Source: Acetobacter sp.
GTDB lineage: Bacteria; Pseudomonadota; Alphaproteobacteria; RF32; CAG-239
Direction of reading: 5' to 3'
DNA: 46,831 nucleotides
Assembly (NCBI GenBank): GCA_023665325.1
Contig: JAMPED010000006.1
Location: 1 to 46,831, forward strand
The notes under the pieces are model-generated. The model made no database searches. It was not told the DNA's origin and was given only the letters and a program-made list of their open reading frames with translations. The position numbers and the translations under genes were made by a program. This document shows, in pieces, positions 15,195-23,217 of this stretch (its first letter is position 1; each line of letters starts with the position of its first letter).

Positions 15195-17321
15195 ATGTTA
15201 AGACAATATGAATTAGTAGATATCGTTAAGTCGTATGATCCGAATGCCGATGAAGATGCATTAAACCGTGCCTATGTTTTTGCGATGAAAAAACACGGTG
15301 CGCAATTGCGTACATCTGGAGATCCGTACTATTCACATCCAATTGAAGTTGCAGGTATTTTAACAAAATTTCGACTTGATAGTAATTCCATTATAGCAGG
15401 ATTATTACACGATACTGTAGAAGACACAGATACTACAGTTGAGGAAATTAAAGAGCTTTTTGGCTCACAAGTTGCCGCAATTGTTGATGGGGTTACAAAG
15501 TTAGCAATTATAGAGCAAAAGTCAGGTTCAAGCAAACAAGCTGAAAATTTTCGTAAATTGTTATTAGCAATGTCCGAAGACATTCGGGTATTGCTCATTA
15601 AACTAGCAGACCGTTTGCATAATATCCGCACGTTACATTTTTGCGCAGAAGAAAAAAGAAAAAGAATCGCGAAAGAAACACTAGATATCTATGCTCCGCT
15701 CGCAGAGCGTATTGGTATGCAGGAAATTAAAACGGAATTAGAAGAAATCGCTTTTTCAGAATTACACAAAGAGGCACACGACTCAATTGTTGCTCGTCTA
15801 AACTTTTTACGAGAGCAGGGGAGTAATTTAGTTCCGAAAATTATCAGTCAATTAGAAAAAGATATGGAGGAAAACGGCGTTAAAGCTGTTGTGACTGGTC
15901 GAGAAAAGGCGCCATATTCAATCTGGCGTAAAATGCAGCTAAAAAATGCTTCTTTTGAACAACTGTCAGATATTATGGCATTTCGGATTTGTGTAGATGA
16001 TATTGCCGCTTGTTATCAGGTTTTAGGGGTTATTCACAGTAAATATCATATGGTACCGCGTCGTTTCAAAGATTATATTTCTACACCAAAACCAAATGGA
16101 TATCAGTCAATTCATACCGGAATTATCGGGCCAGAAAATACGAGAATTGAAATTCAGATACGCACCCACGAAATGCACGAAATTAACGAAAAAGGCGTGG
16201 CTGCGCATTGGGCATATAAGCAAGGACAAAAAGTTGCCGGACGTAGTTTTCGTTGGATACGTGAGTTGTTGGAAATTTTGGAACAAGCGCAAAATCCGGA
16301 TGAGTTTTTGGAAAATACCAAACTTGAAATGTATAATGATCAAGTTTTTTGTTTTACCCCAAAAGGTGACTTAATTGGGTTACCTTATGGATCTACTCCT
16401 GTAGATTTTGCATACGCAGTACATTCAAGTGTAGGGGATAAATGTGTCGGCGCCAAAATCAATGGTGAAATTAAACCATTACGAAGCGTTTTGCAAAATG
16501 GTGATCAAGTGGAGGTATTAACCTCTAAAGCACAACACCCCTCCACAGAGTGGGAGCGCTTTGTTGTAACCGGTAAAGCAAAAGCCGCGATTCGCCGTTA
16601 TGTTAGAGCGTGTAAACGCGAACAATTTTTGGCACTAGGTAAAGACATATTAGAAAAACTATTTAAGCAGGAAAACTTAGAGTTTAGCGAAAAGGCTGTA
16701 TATGGCACACTTCCACATTTTGAATGCGAAACACTTGAGGATTTATATGCCAAGGTAGGTGAGGGGCTGGTTACAGGTTGGGATGTTTTAAGAACAGTTT
16801 ATCCAGCGTATAAGCAGTCAAAAATTACTCAAGTTGTAAATTCAATAAAATTATCAAAGCCCAGAAAGAAGAAAAATAGTGCTTTGAAAATTGAGGGACT
16901 AATAACCGGAATGGCTGTTCATTTCGCTGGCTGTTGCCACCCAGTTCCAGGAGATAGAATTGTGGGTATCGTAACAACAGGCAAAGGAGTTGCAGTCCAT
17001 TCACTTTCTTGTAAAGCTCTGGAAAAATATGCCGATGAACCTGAACGATGGTTGGATATTTCTTGGGGAAGTGATGCTGAAAGCGATAATCATACTGCTC
17101 GATTAAAAGTGATGATTAGTAATGAACCAGGGACGCTGGGAGAATTATCAAACTTAATTGCTCGACAAAATGCTAATATTACGAACTTGAATATTGTTTA
17201 TCGAACGATTAGTTATTTTGAAATATTGGTAGATATAGATGTTAAAAATACAGATCACCTGAATGATATCATTTCTGCGTTGAGAGCGTCTAAAGTCATA
17301 AGTTTTGTTTCCAGAGTATAG
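15195..17321 (+). CDS. spoT: Bifunctional (p)ppGpp synthetase/hydrolase (Rsh, SpoT type)
   Basis: The 708-residue stringent-response enzyme makes and degrades (p)ppGpp. The N-terminal HD hydrolase domain is intact, with HG-x-QLRTSGDPY and LLHDTVEDTD (His72-Asp73, Glu76-Asp77). The synthetase domain follows at about 240-350, with YSIWRKM, DIMAFR, PKPNGYQSIHT and EIQIRTHEMHEINEKG. A TGS domain (FCFTPKGD to about 445), a Cys/His motif (GCCHPVPGD) and a C-terminal ACT domain complete the long-RSH layout. Both active sites look competent. An AGAGG site precedes the ATG. It is the only such gene in the window and heads a unit with DUF2062 and acpS. Confidence 0.94.
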   Translation: MLRQYELVDIVKSYDPNADEDALNRAYVFAMKKHGAQLRTSGDPYYSHPIEVAGILTKFRLDSNSIIAGLLHDTVEDTDTTVEEIKELFGSQVAAIVDGVTKLAIIEQKSGSSKQAENFRKLLLAMSEDIRVLLIKLADRLHNIRTLHFCAEEKRKRIAKETLDIYAPLAERIGMQEIKTELEEIAFSELHKEAHDSIVARLNFLREQGSNLVPKIISQLEKDMEENGVKAVVTGREKAPYSIWRKMQLKNASFEQLSDIMAFRICVDDIAACYQVLGVIHSKYHMVPRRFKDYISTPKPNGYQSIHTGIIGPENTRIEIQIRTHEMHEINEKGVAAHWAYKQGQKVAGRSFRWIRELLEILEQAQNPDEFLENTKLEMYNDQVFCFTPKGDLIGLPYGSTPVDFAYAVHSSVGDKCVGAKINGEIKPLRSVLQNGDQVEVLTSKAQHPSTEWERFVVTGKAKAAIRRYVRACKREQFLALGKDILEKLFKQENLEFSEKAVYGTLPHFECETLEDLYAKVGEGLVTGWDVLRTVYPAYKQSKITQVVNSIKLSKPRKKKNSALKIEGLITGMAVHFAGCCHPVPGDRIVGIVTTGKGVAVHSLSCKALEKYADEPERWLDISWGSDAESDNHTARLKVMISNEPGTLGELSNLIARQNANITNLNIVYRTISYFEILVDIDVKNTDHLNDIISALRASKVISFVSRV

Positions 17322-17329
17322 GAGGTTTA

Positions 17330-17863
17330 ATGTCCCTGTTGAAAAAAATGGGACTTGGACTACAAAGAATATATCAAAAGACAATAAGTAAGCTCGATTC
17401 TCTAAAAGGAACACCTCAAAGCATTGCTAAAGGCTTTGCAACTGGTGTGGCAATGTCATTTACACCATTTGTCGGTTTTCATATTTTGCTGTCACTTATT
17501 GTTGCTAAAATAACAAAGCAAAATGGTATTGCGGCTACTTTAGGAACAATAGCGGGGAATCCGTGGACTTTTCCTTTTATATGGTATGCCACACTTCATC
17601 TGGGACACTTTTTGTTAGGAACTGACGCACCAGAAATTCCTATTAATTTTAAAATCTTTTTTAGCAAGTTATTCCACGCAGTGATAACACTTGACTTTAA
17701 TGCGTTTTTAAATGATATTTTACCTGTATTTATTCCGATGCTAATAGGGTGTATACCTTTTTATATAGTCGTGTGGCTTTTATGTTCGCGGTTGATTATA
17801 AGGGTGTTAAACAAAAAGATGGATGATGGAGTTAAAAATAATGATTCTCGGACTGGGATGTGA
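17330..17863 (+). CDS. DUF2062 membrane protein
   Basis: The 177-residue protein has the DUF2062 pattern: a short basic N-terminus, the TP-x-S-IAKGFATGVAMSF-type stretch, then TPFVGFH, and GTIAGNPWTFPFIWY. Three to four hydrophobic segments predict an inner-membrane location. The function of the family is unknown. A strong AGGAGG site precedes the ATG, nine bases after the rsh stop. The 3' end overlaps acpS by 23 bases, so the three genes are probably one transcript. This rsh-DUF2062-acpS order is familiar from other alphaproteobacteria. Confidence 0.85.
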   Translation: MSLLKKMGLGLQRIYQKTISKLDSLKGTPQSIAKGFATGVAMSFTPFVGFHILLSLIVAKITKQNGIAATLGTIAGNPWTFPFIWYATLHLGHFLLGTDAPEIPINFKIFFSKLFHAVITLDFNAFLNDILPVFIPMLIGCIPFYIVVWLLCSRLIIRVLNKKMDDGVKNNDSRTGM

Positions 17864-18245
17864 TATTGTACAAATTTCTCGCTTTGCAAAAGGAGAAGCA
17901 TTTTTACAGCGTTTTATGCACAAATATTTTACGATAAATGAAATAAGAGAAGTTGGAAGAAAACACCATATCCCAAGTTATGAAGAGTTAATGGTCATCG
18001 TTGCTACCAGATTCGCAGCCAAAGAGGCTGTTGTAAAAGCATTAGGCACGGGGTTTAGTCGAGGGATAACCTTGAAAGATATAGAAGTTTGTCACGATTC
18101 GCAAGGGAAACCAGAGATAATTTTATACGGAAATGCTCTCGCTAGAGCCTATGAAATGACAAGCAAGCAAGCCTACAAAGTATATTTATCTTTATCTAAC
18201 GAGCGCGAATACGCAAATGCTGTAGCAGTAATTGAACAGCAATAA
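17841..18245 (+). CDS. acpS: Holo-[acyl-carrier-protein] synthase
   Basis: The 134-residue enzyme transfers the 4'-phosphopantetheine arm of CoA to acyl carrier protein in the cytoplasm. It shows MILGLGCDIVQISRF with the Mg-binding Asp8, and RFAAKEAVVKALGTG with Glu62, the two catalytic blocks of the family. I start it at ATG 17841, where GGAG is nine bases upstream and the protein begins as family members do. A frame from 17823 would add six unsupported residues. It overlaps the end of the DUF2062 gene. A hairpin terminator follows directly. Confidence 0.94.
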   Translation: MILGLGCDIVQISRFAKGEAFLQRFMHKYFTINEIREVGRKHHIPSYEELMVIVATRFAAKEAVVKALGTGFSRGITLKDIEVCHDSQGKPEIILYGNALARAYEMTSKQAYKVYLSLSNEREYANAVAVIEQQ

Positions 18246-18250
18246 TTATA

Positions 18251-18276
18251 AAAAAAATCGGGTAAACACCCGATTT
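18251..18276. terminator. Bidirectional terminator between acpS and rpmJ
   Basis: AAATCGGGT (18255-18263) and ACCCGATTT (18268-18276) form a stem with a four-base loop. An A run on the left serves as the minus-strand T run for rpmJ. acpS and rpmJ converge on it. Confidence 0.85.
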
Positions 18277-18294
18277 CAAAAAAACAACGTCCAA

Positions 18295-18420
18295 TTAACC
18301 TTGACGAGCTTTATACTTAGGCTCTCTTTTGTTAATAACATAAAGACGCCCTCTGCGGCGAACAAGCTTACAACCTCTAACACGCGCTTTTTTAGATTTT
18401 AAAGAGCTATATATTTTCAT
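18295..18420 (-). CDS. rpmJ: 50S ribosomal protein L36
   Basis: This 41-residue gene matches the zinc-free form of L36 found in many proteobacteria: [18 protein letters not shown], then [13 protein letters not shown], ending KYKARQG. Only one of the cysteines of the zinc-binding form remains (Cys17), typical of the C-minus type. The basic composition and length are right. A GGAAAAAG stretch on the minus strand precedes the ATG. It is monocistronic, converging with acpS at a shared terminator. Confidence 0.95.
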   Translation of the reverse strand: MKIYSSLKSKKARVRGCKLVRRRGRLYVINKREPKYKARQG

Positions 18421-18553
18421 TTTTCTTTTTCCTTACACAAAAGTTTGAGCGCAATATACGGTACTTGTTTTAATTTGTCAATTCATTTTTTAGCTTGAAT
18501 TCGATTTATTTATCGTTATAATCTCAAAAAGTCATAAAATAGCTAAAGAGAGA

Positions 18554-19099
18554 ATGATGAAATTTATCATAAGTCTATGTGCTGCAATATTTATGGTTGT
18601 TTGCCAAGCAATTGCTGCAGATAACTATTTAGAAGATGTTCGAACCTTGGGATATGTTTCGGGGGAAGGTTTAGCCTGTGGAGCAGAAAGGTATCCATCT
18701 TACGAACTAGTTGCAAGAGCATTTCTTGTTAGCTCTGCTCGTTCAGATAAGGAGCAGGCCGATGGAATGTATGCTTATAATTCAGCAAAAGCGCGGGCAT
18801 ATATGAATAAACGACGCGAAGGTCTAATGGGGTGTGAAGAGGTTAAGGAACGCTTTAATAAGCTGAAAATATTTAATGCAGCATTATATAAAGATGGCCG
18901 AATTAAAATGCCGGATGGAAAATTAATTAAACCACGGCAGAAGTATGACCCTCGTTTATTATATAATCGTAACGAAGACGAACGGAGTCGTCTGAATGCA
19001 TATTATGATAAATTACAAGAAAAGAAAAAAAGACAAGCCCAAAAAGAGGGTATATTTAAAAAAATTAGAGAAGAAGAGCTAAAATCTCAATACCGGTAA
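18554..19099 (+). CDS. Hypothetical exported protein
   Basis: I do not recognise this 181-residue protein. Residues 1-22 form a signal peptide (hydrophobic core, AIAA cleavage region). The mature part has two Cys (in GLACGAE and LMGCEEV) that could form a disulfide. A tail rich in Lys, Arg and Glu from about 140 to the end is predicted to be helical. An AAAGAGAGA stretch precedes the tandem ATGs at 18554 and 18557. It is 33 bases upstream of ettA and may share a transcript with it, but this says nothing about function. Confidence 0.7.
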   Translation: MMKFIISLCAAIFMVVCQAIAADNYLEDVRTLGYVSGEGLACGAERYPSYELVARAFLVSSARSDKEQADGMYAYNSAKARAYMNKRREGLMGCEEVKERFNKLKIFNAALYKDGRIKMPDGKLIKPRQKYDPRLLYNRNEDERSRLNAYYDKLQEKKKRQAQKEGIFKKIREEELKSQYR

Positions 19100-19132
19100 T
19101 TAAAACCATAATTCAAGTAAAGGAAATATCAA

Positions 19133-20812
19133 ATGGCATCATATCAATATATCTATGTAATGCAAAACTTAAGCAAAGTTTTTCCTGGTGGAAAGGAACT
19201 ATTTAAAAATATTAGTTTGTCTTTTTTCCCTGGAGCAAAAATCGGTGTGTTAGGTGTAAACGGTGCCGGTAAATCAACACTTCTAAAAATTATGGCAGGA
19301 GTCGATAAAGAATTTAATGGTGAAGCTTGGGCTGCAGAAGGAGTAAAAGTTGGTTACTTAGAGCAAGAGCCAAAGCTTGATCCAAATAAAACTGTTATGG
19401 AAAATGTTATGGATGGCTTGGGTGAAACAGTAGCCTTACTAAAGCGTTTTGAAGAAGTTTCAATGAAATTTGCTGAGCCAATGAGCGATGATGAAATGAA
19501 TGCTTTAATTGAAGAGCAGGCGTCATTGCAAGAAAAAATAGATGCAGCTAATGGTTGGGATATTGAAAGAACTGTGCAAATTGCAATGGATGCACTACGT
19601 TGCCCGCCAGCAGATGCTGATGTAACAAAACTTTCTGGAGGTGAAAAAAGACGAGTAGCCTTGTGTCGTTTGTTATTATCTAAACCAGATATGTTGTTGC
19701 TTGATGAGCCAACCAATCACTTAGACGCCGAGTCCGTGGCGTGGTTAGAACATCATCTGCGTGAATATAAGGGAACCGTTGTGATGGTAACTCACGATAG
19801 ATATTTCTTAGACAACGTCACAGGGTGGATTCTCGAATTAGACCGAGGGCAGGGGATACCATATGAAGGAAATTATACATCGTGGTTAGAGCAAAAGCAA
19901 AAGCGTATTGAACAAGAAAGCAGAGAAGAAAATGCACGTCAAAAAACTTTGGCAAATGAGCTGGAGTGGATTCGCAAAAATCCAAAAGCACGTCAGGCAA
20001 AATCAAAAGCACGTATCAATGCTTATGAAGAATTGTTGGCCGAGTCGTCTAAAGAGCAAATTACACAAGCGTATATCAATATTCCAATGACAGAACGCTT
20101 AGGTGATATGGTTATTGAGGCTAAAAATCTATCTAAAGCGTTTGGAGAAAGAGTATTGATTGATAATCTGTCCTTTAAGATTCCGAAGGGAGCTATTGTC
20201 GGAATTATCGGACCGAATGGTGCCGGAAAAACAACACTGTTTAAGATGATTACAGGTCAAGAAAAGCCAGATTCTGGAGAAATAGTTATTGGCGAAACTG
20301 TAGATTTAGGATATGTTGATCAAAGTCGTGATGAGTTAAAAGCAGATAAAACAATATGGGAAGAAATATCTGATGGATTAGATATTATAGAATTAGGCAA
20401 AAAACAAATACCTTCACGTGCGTATGTCGGACAATTCAATTTTAAAGGAACCGATCAACAAAAGAAAATTGGACAGCTTTCAGGAGGTGAACGTAATCGT
20501 GTGCATCTAGCAAAAATGCTTAAAAAAGGTGCAAATGTGATTCTTCTTGATGAACCGACAAATGATTTGGATGTTGATACACTTCGTTCACTGGAAGAAG
20601 GTATAATGAATTATCCAGGCTGCGTACTGGTAACATCCCACGATCGTTGGTTTTTAGATCGATTAGCCACACATATCCTCGCGTATGAAGATGAAGGGCA
20701 CGTCGAGTGGTTTGAAGGTAATTTTGAAGACTATGAAAAGGATAAAATCCGCCGTTTAGGAGAAGAGGCCTGCAAACCACATCGTGTGAAGTATAAGAAA
20801 TTAGAAAGATAA
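19133..20812 (+). CDS. ettA: Energy-dependent translational throttle protein EttA
   Basis: The 559-residue ABC-F protein binds the ribosomal E site and gates entry into the elongation cycle according to the ATP/ADP ratio. Two ATPase cassettes are complete: GVNGAGKST (41-49), LSGGE (167-171) and DEPTNHLD (191-198) in the first, and [17 protein letters not shown] and [10 protein letters not shown] in the second. Linker segments include [15 protein letters not shown], and the absence of membrane segments fits the ABC-F class. Length and the [10 protein letters not shown] start match EttA rather than Uup or YheS. GGAAATATCAA precedes the ATG. A terminator follows 32 bases after the stop. Confidence 0.95.
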   Translation: MASYQYIYVMQNLSKVFPGGKELFKNISLSFFPGAKIGVLGVNGAGKSTLLKIMAGVDKEFNGEAWAAEGVKVGYLEQEPKLDPNKTVMENVMDGLGETVALLKRFEEVSMKFAEPMSDDEMNALIEEQASLQEKIDAANGWDIERTVQIAMDALRCPPADADVTKLSGGEKRRVALCRLLLSKPDMLLLDEPTNHLDAESVAWLEHHLREYKGTVVMVTHDRYFLDNVTGWILELDRGQGIPYEGNYTSWLEQKQKRIEQESREENARQKTLANELEWIRKNPKARQAKSKARINAYEELLAESSKEQITQAYINIPMTERLGDMVIEAKNLSKAFGERVLIDNLSFKIPKGAIVGIIGPNGAGKTTLFKMITGQEKPDSGEIVIGETVDLGYVDQSRDELKADKTIWEEISDGLDIIELGKKQIPSRAYVGQFNFKGTDQQKKIGQLSGGERNRVHLAKMLKKGANVILLDEPTNDLDVDTLRSLEEGIMNYPGCVLVTSHDRWFLDRLATHILAYEDEGHVEWFEGNFEDYEKDKIRRLGEEACKPHRVKYKKLER

Positions 20813-20844
20813 TAGATATCATTAGATAAAACTGAAGTTCTTGG

Positions 20845-20872
20845 AAAGGTACCTTTTAGGTGCCTTTCTTTA
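20845..20872 (+). terminator. Terminator after ettA
   Basis: AAAGGTACC (20845-20853) pairs with GGTGCCTTT (20859-20867), nine pairs with one G-T, loop TTTTA, then CTTTACAATTTT. A modest T run makes it a reasonable intrinsic terminator. Confidence 0.7.
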
Positions 20873-20940
20873 CAATTTTAAACAAAGTTGACCTAAAGTA
20901 CTTTATCCTTAATACTTTACATAGTTTTTAATTATTTCTT

Positions 20941-21020
20941 CATTCGCCCCACGTTACAGATGAAGTATCCCGTTGACGAACTACATATTCATCCACCACT
21001 AAAGTTGTGGTTTTCTACAA
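20941..21020 (+). mobile_element. Possible decayed IS200/IS605-like right end
   Basis: This segment is visibly richer in GC than its surroundings. It ends in a subterminal hairpin of the form ATCCACCACTAAAGTTGTGG (stem 20993-20999 with 21004-21010, one mismatch) followed by TTTTCT. IS200/IS605-family right ends and TnpB-associated RNAs often look like this. No tnpA or tnpB frame remains: all three forward frames are closed within tens of codons. It is therefore at most a remnant or an orphan guide-RNA scaffold. The call rests on remembered appearance, not alignment. Confidence 0.3.
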
Positions 21021-21033
21021 GGTTTTTATAAAT

Positions 21034-21145
21034 TGCTTTAAAAAAACGTTCCTTTTTTTAAAGCAGTCCTTGAAATATTAAATGTGTGTAAATTAAAGCC
21101 TTTACGATTGACCAAAACTAAAAAAACTGCTTTAAAAAAAGGAAC
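21034..21145 (+). repeat. Three-part inverted-repeat leader upstream of the GT2 gene
   Basis: Within the 361-base gap before the glycosyltransferase, GTTCCTTTTTTTAAAGCAGT (21048-21067) is perfectly inverted at 21126-21145, enclosing 58 bases. A third arm, TGCTTTAAAAAAA (21034-21046), can instead pair perfectly with 21053-21065 across a six-base loop. The middle arm thus has two mutually exclusive partners, the layout of an attenuator or antiterminator. It lies 29 bases before the GT2 start codon, and a TATAAT (21147-21152) follows directly. It resembles the element at 6864-6954. A small transposon-like repeat is the main alternative. Confidence 0.7.
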
Positions 21146-21173
21146 CTATAATTTAAGCAGCTAGGAAATATAG

Positions 21174-22193
21174 ATGAAGATTGATGCGGTCAGAAAAATT
21201 TTAAAAGTGAAATCACTTATTTTTTTGTTGGTAATTTTAGGCTGCGTCGTCAGCTATGCTGTTCTCAAAAATCCTAAGGTTTCTATTGTTATGCCGGTGT
21301 ATAATGGCGCTAAATACTTGGATAGAACAATTAGTTTTACATTGGAGTCAACGTTTAAAGATTTCGAATTTATTGTTATTGATGATGGTTCTACTGATAA
21401 TTCTTACGAGATATTGCAACGGTGGGCGGAAGAAGACAGCCGTGTGAAAGTATACAAGAATTTGCAGAATATGGGGATTGCTAAAACCAGAAATAGAGGA
21501 TTTGAATTAGCACGTGGTAAATATATTGCCCCGATGGATCAAGATGATATTTCATTGACAGAAAGGTTGGAACTGTCAGTGAAATATTTGGACGAACATC
21601 AAGATGTAGATTTAGTTGATGTGGGGACAATTTCGTTGGTTGGCTATAATAAAGGTATTAAAGATGAACGAGCGGGCGCTATTTCATATTTGATTGGTGA
21701 TAAGGCAAAGGAGAAAAATTTATTTACATTAGATGAGCAGGATGAAAATATTAAACTTAATTTATTCTTTTCGTTAGCTTATCCTGTGCAATCTGGGGCG
21801 TTGATGCGCAAGGCGTTTTTTATTGAAAATAATGTGTATTATCGTGAAGATATAAAATATGCGGATGATTATGCTCTGTATTTGGATATGATAAAAAAAG
21901 GGGTGCGCTTTCATCATATTGACGATATTCAACATATTTATAATGATGTTCGGGAACATTCCTCTGCTTTTTTGCAAGAGCAATATGACGAATCAATACG
22001 AATTAAAAGTGAGCTTCATCAATGGGCGGGGCTTAACTATCGTGATTATATTGATTTGGGTATTGGAGATTTTATGTGTGCCATTCTTAAAGACTTGAAA
22101 AAGACAAATTTGGAGCTTAAACGTTTTTCGCAAGCGTTGATAGAAAAAGATTATGATTTGCTCTGCGTTAAAAAAATACATAGTGAAAAATAA
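21174..22193 (+). CDS. Membrane-anchored family 2 glycosyltransferase
   Basis: The 339-residue protein has a GT-A catalytic domain: SIVMPVYNGAKYL (37-49), VIDDGSTD with the nucleotide-binding Asp pair (70-71), GIAKTRNRGFELARG (101-115), and the metal-binding MDQDD (121-125). It should transfer a sugar from a nucleotide donor to a surface glycan or lipid carrier. A hydrophobic helix (about 13-31) precedes the catalytic domain, unusual for this family, and probably anchors it to the inner membrane. AGGA lies nine bases before the ATG. The gene stands alone between a structured intergenic region and a convergent operon; the acceptor is unknown. Confidence 0.88.
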   Translation: MKIDAVRKILKVKSLIFLLVILGCVVSYAVLKNPKVSIVMPVYNGAKYLDRTISFTLESTFKDFEFIVIDDGSTDNSYEILQRWAEEDSRVKVYKNLQNMGIAKTRNRGFELARGKYIAPMDQDDISLTERLELSVKYLDEHQDVDLVDVGTISLVGYNKGIKDERAGAISYLIGDKAKEKNLFTLDEQDENIKLNLFFSLAYPVQSGALMRKAFFIENNVYYREDIKYADDYALYLDMIKKGVRFHHIDDIQHIYNDVREHSSAFLQEQYDESIRIKSELHQWAGLNYRDYIDLGIGDFMCAILKDLKKTNLELKRFSQALIEKDYDLLCVKKIHSEK

Positions 22194-22240
22194 AGCGAGC
22201 GAATTTGGGCAGAATATCAATTACGGAATGCCTATGCTTA

Positions 22241-22271
22241 TTAAAGCCGGTAGTAAATATACCGGCTTTAA
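22241..22271. terminator. Bidirectional terminator between GT2 and DUF4340 genes
   Basis: A perfect 12-base-pair stem (22241-22252 with 22260-22271, core AAAGCCGGTA) and a seven-base loop serve both converging genes. Confidence 0.85.
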
Positions 22272-22272
22272 T

Positions 22273-23217
22273 TTATATCATAAAATTTGAAATAAGATAT
22301 CCTTTATTTTTATCAATCTTAAAAAACCATCCATCATATAAAATCTGATGTTCATCTAAAAAATTCTGAGCTTGAGAGGTAGAAAGCGTTTCTTTACCTA
22401 ATTTAATATTTAGCCAATATTCTTCTCCACAGGTATAAATATCTAAACTGTAGATTAGCCCACTAAAAAGGGTAATATCATAATGTCTGTTTTTTTGACA
22501 AATTTTTGGATTAAAATGAGTAATATGTTTAACTTCTTCTGCATTCAAAAACCACAAATTGTTGATAAGTTGATTGATATGTATAGCAGGTTTATCAGTG
22601 TCAGTTAATTTTAATTGTTCATCTGAAAATCGTCTGTAAATCGCAAAATCGTGAGTATCGATTCGCTTGATGGTATTCTTATCAATTTGTAGCAATGGCA
22701 TTTGAATCCAATCCATAAGAATATTGGAAGGTGAGAAATTACCGTTAATCTGGTATAAATAAGGGGTATTATTTATGCGAGCATAATGATAACGATTTGT
22801 AGACTGTTTTAAAGAAATTTGAGCATAATCTAATATATTTCCCTGATTATCTAAATTAGTAATTTTGATACTATTTGTAAATTGTTCAGCGATATCAGTA
22901 TCATTTAGTTTGTCAGCTCGATATATAACGGTATCCGTAATAAATCTCATCAATGCATTTGCTTGTGCATAAGCAACAAAATAGTCATCAGCTTCTTTAA
23001 GACGCCAAAAACCATCCTGTAAGTTAAAGGTAAGTTTTTGATTATTTCCAAAATCAAGAACAATATTCTCAAGTTGAAGATTATTTCTACTGTGTTGAAA
23101 AAAATAGTTCCCCCTAGACAGTGCTAAAAAGTTTTTGCTATTTTTGAGAAATCCGATACAAAAAAAAGGAAGAATGATGCATATAAGCAATAAAGCAATT
23201 TTAATGTGATGACGCAT
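22273..23217 (-). CDS. DUF4340-like membrane-anchored protein
   Basis: The 314-residue protein has one N-terminal membrane helix (about 7-24) and a long extracytoplasmic part. The sequence NLQDGFWRLKEADDYFVAYAQANALMRFI and the Ile/Leu-rich repeated strands match the DUF4340 pattern. DUF4340 proteins accompany Gld-type ABC exporters in several phyla. The start codon overlaps the stop of the GldFG-like gene (TAATG) with GGAGG seven bases upstream, so it is translationally coupled. The function of the domain is not established. It ends at a shared terminator. My family call comes from context and pattern and is moderately sure. Confidence 0.7.
   Translation of the reverse strand: MRHHIKIALLLICIILPFFCIGFLKNSKNFLALSRGNYFFQHSRNNLQLENIVLDFGNNQKLTFNLQDGFWRLKEADDYFVAYAQANALMRFITDTVIYRADKLNDTDIAEQFTNSIKITNLDNQGNILDYAQISLKQSTNRYHYARINNTPYLYQINGNFSPSNILMDWIQMPLLQIDKNTIKRIDTHDFAIYRRFSDEQLKLTDTDKPAIHINQLINNLWFLNAEEVKHITHFNPKICQKNRHYDITLFSGLIYSLDIYTCGEEYWLNIKLGKETLSTSQAQNFLDEHQILYDGWFFKIDKNKGYLISNFMI

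Noticed and set aside
20520..20822. 100-codon antisense frame at the end of ettA
   Set aside because: Overlaps the second ATPase cassette of ettA; His/Leu-rich shadow composition without start signals.
21034..21065. Local AT hairpin read as a simple terminator
   Set aside because: The stem is all A-T except one G-C-type step near the base and the T run lies in the stem itself, so it is a poor intrinsic terminator; the longer 20-base pairing is the more notable structure.
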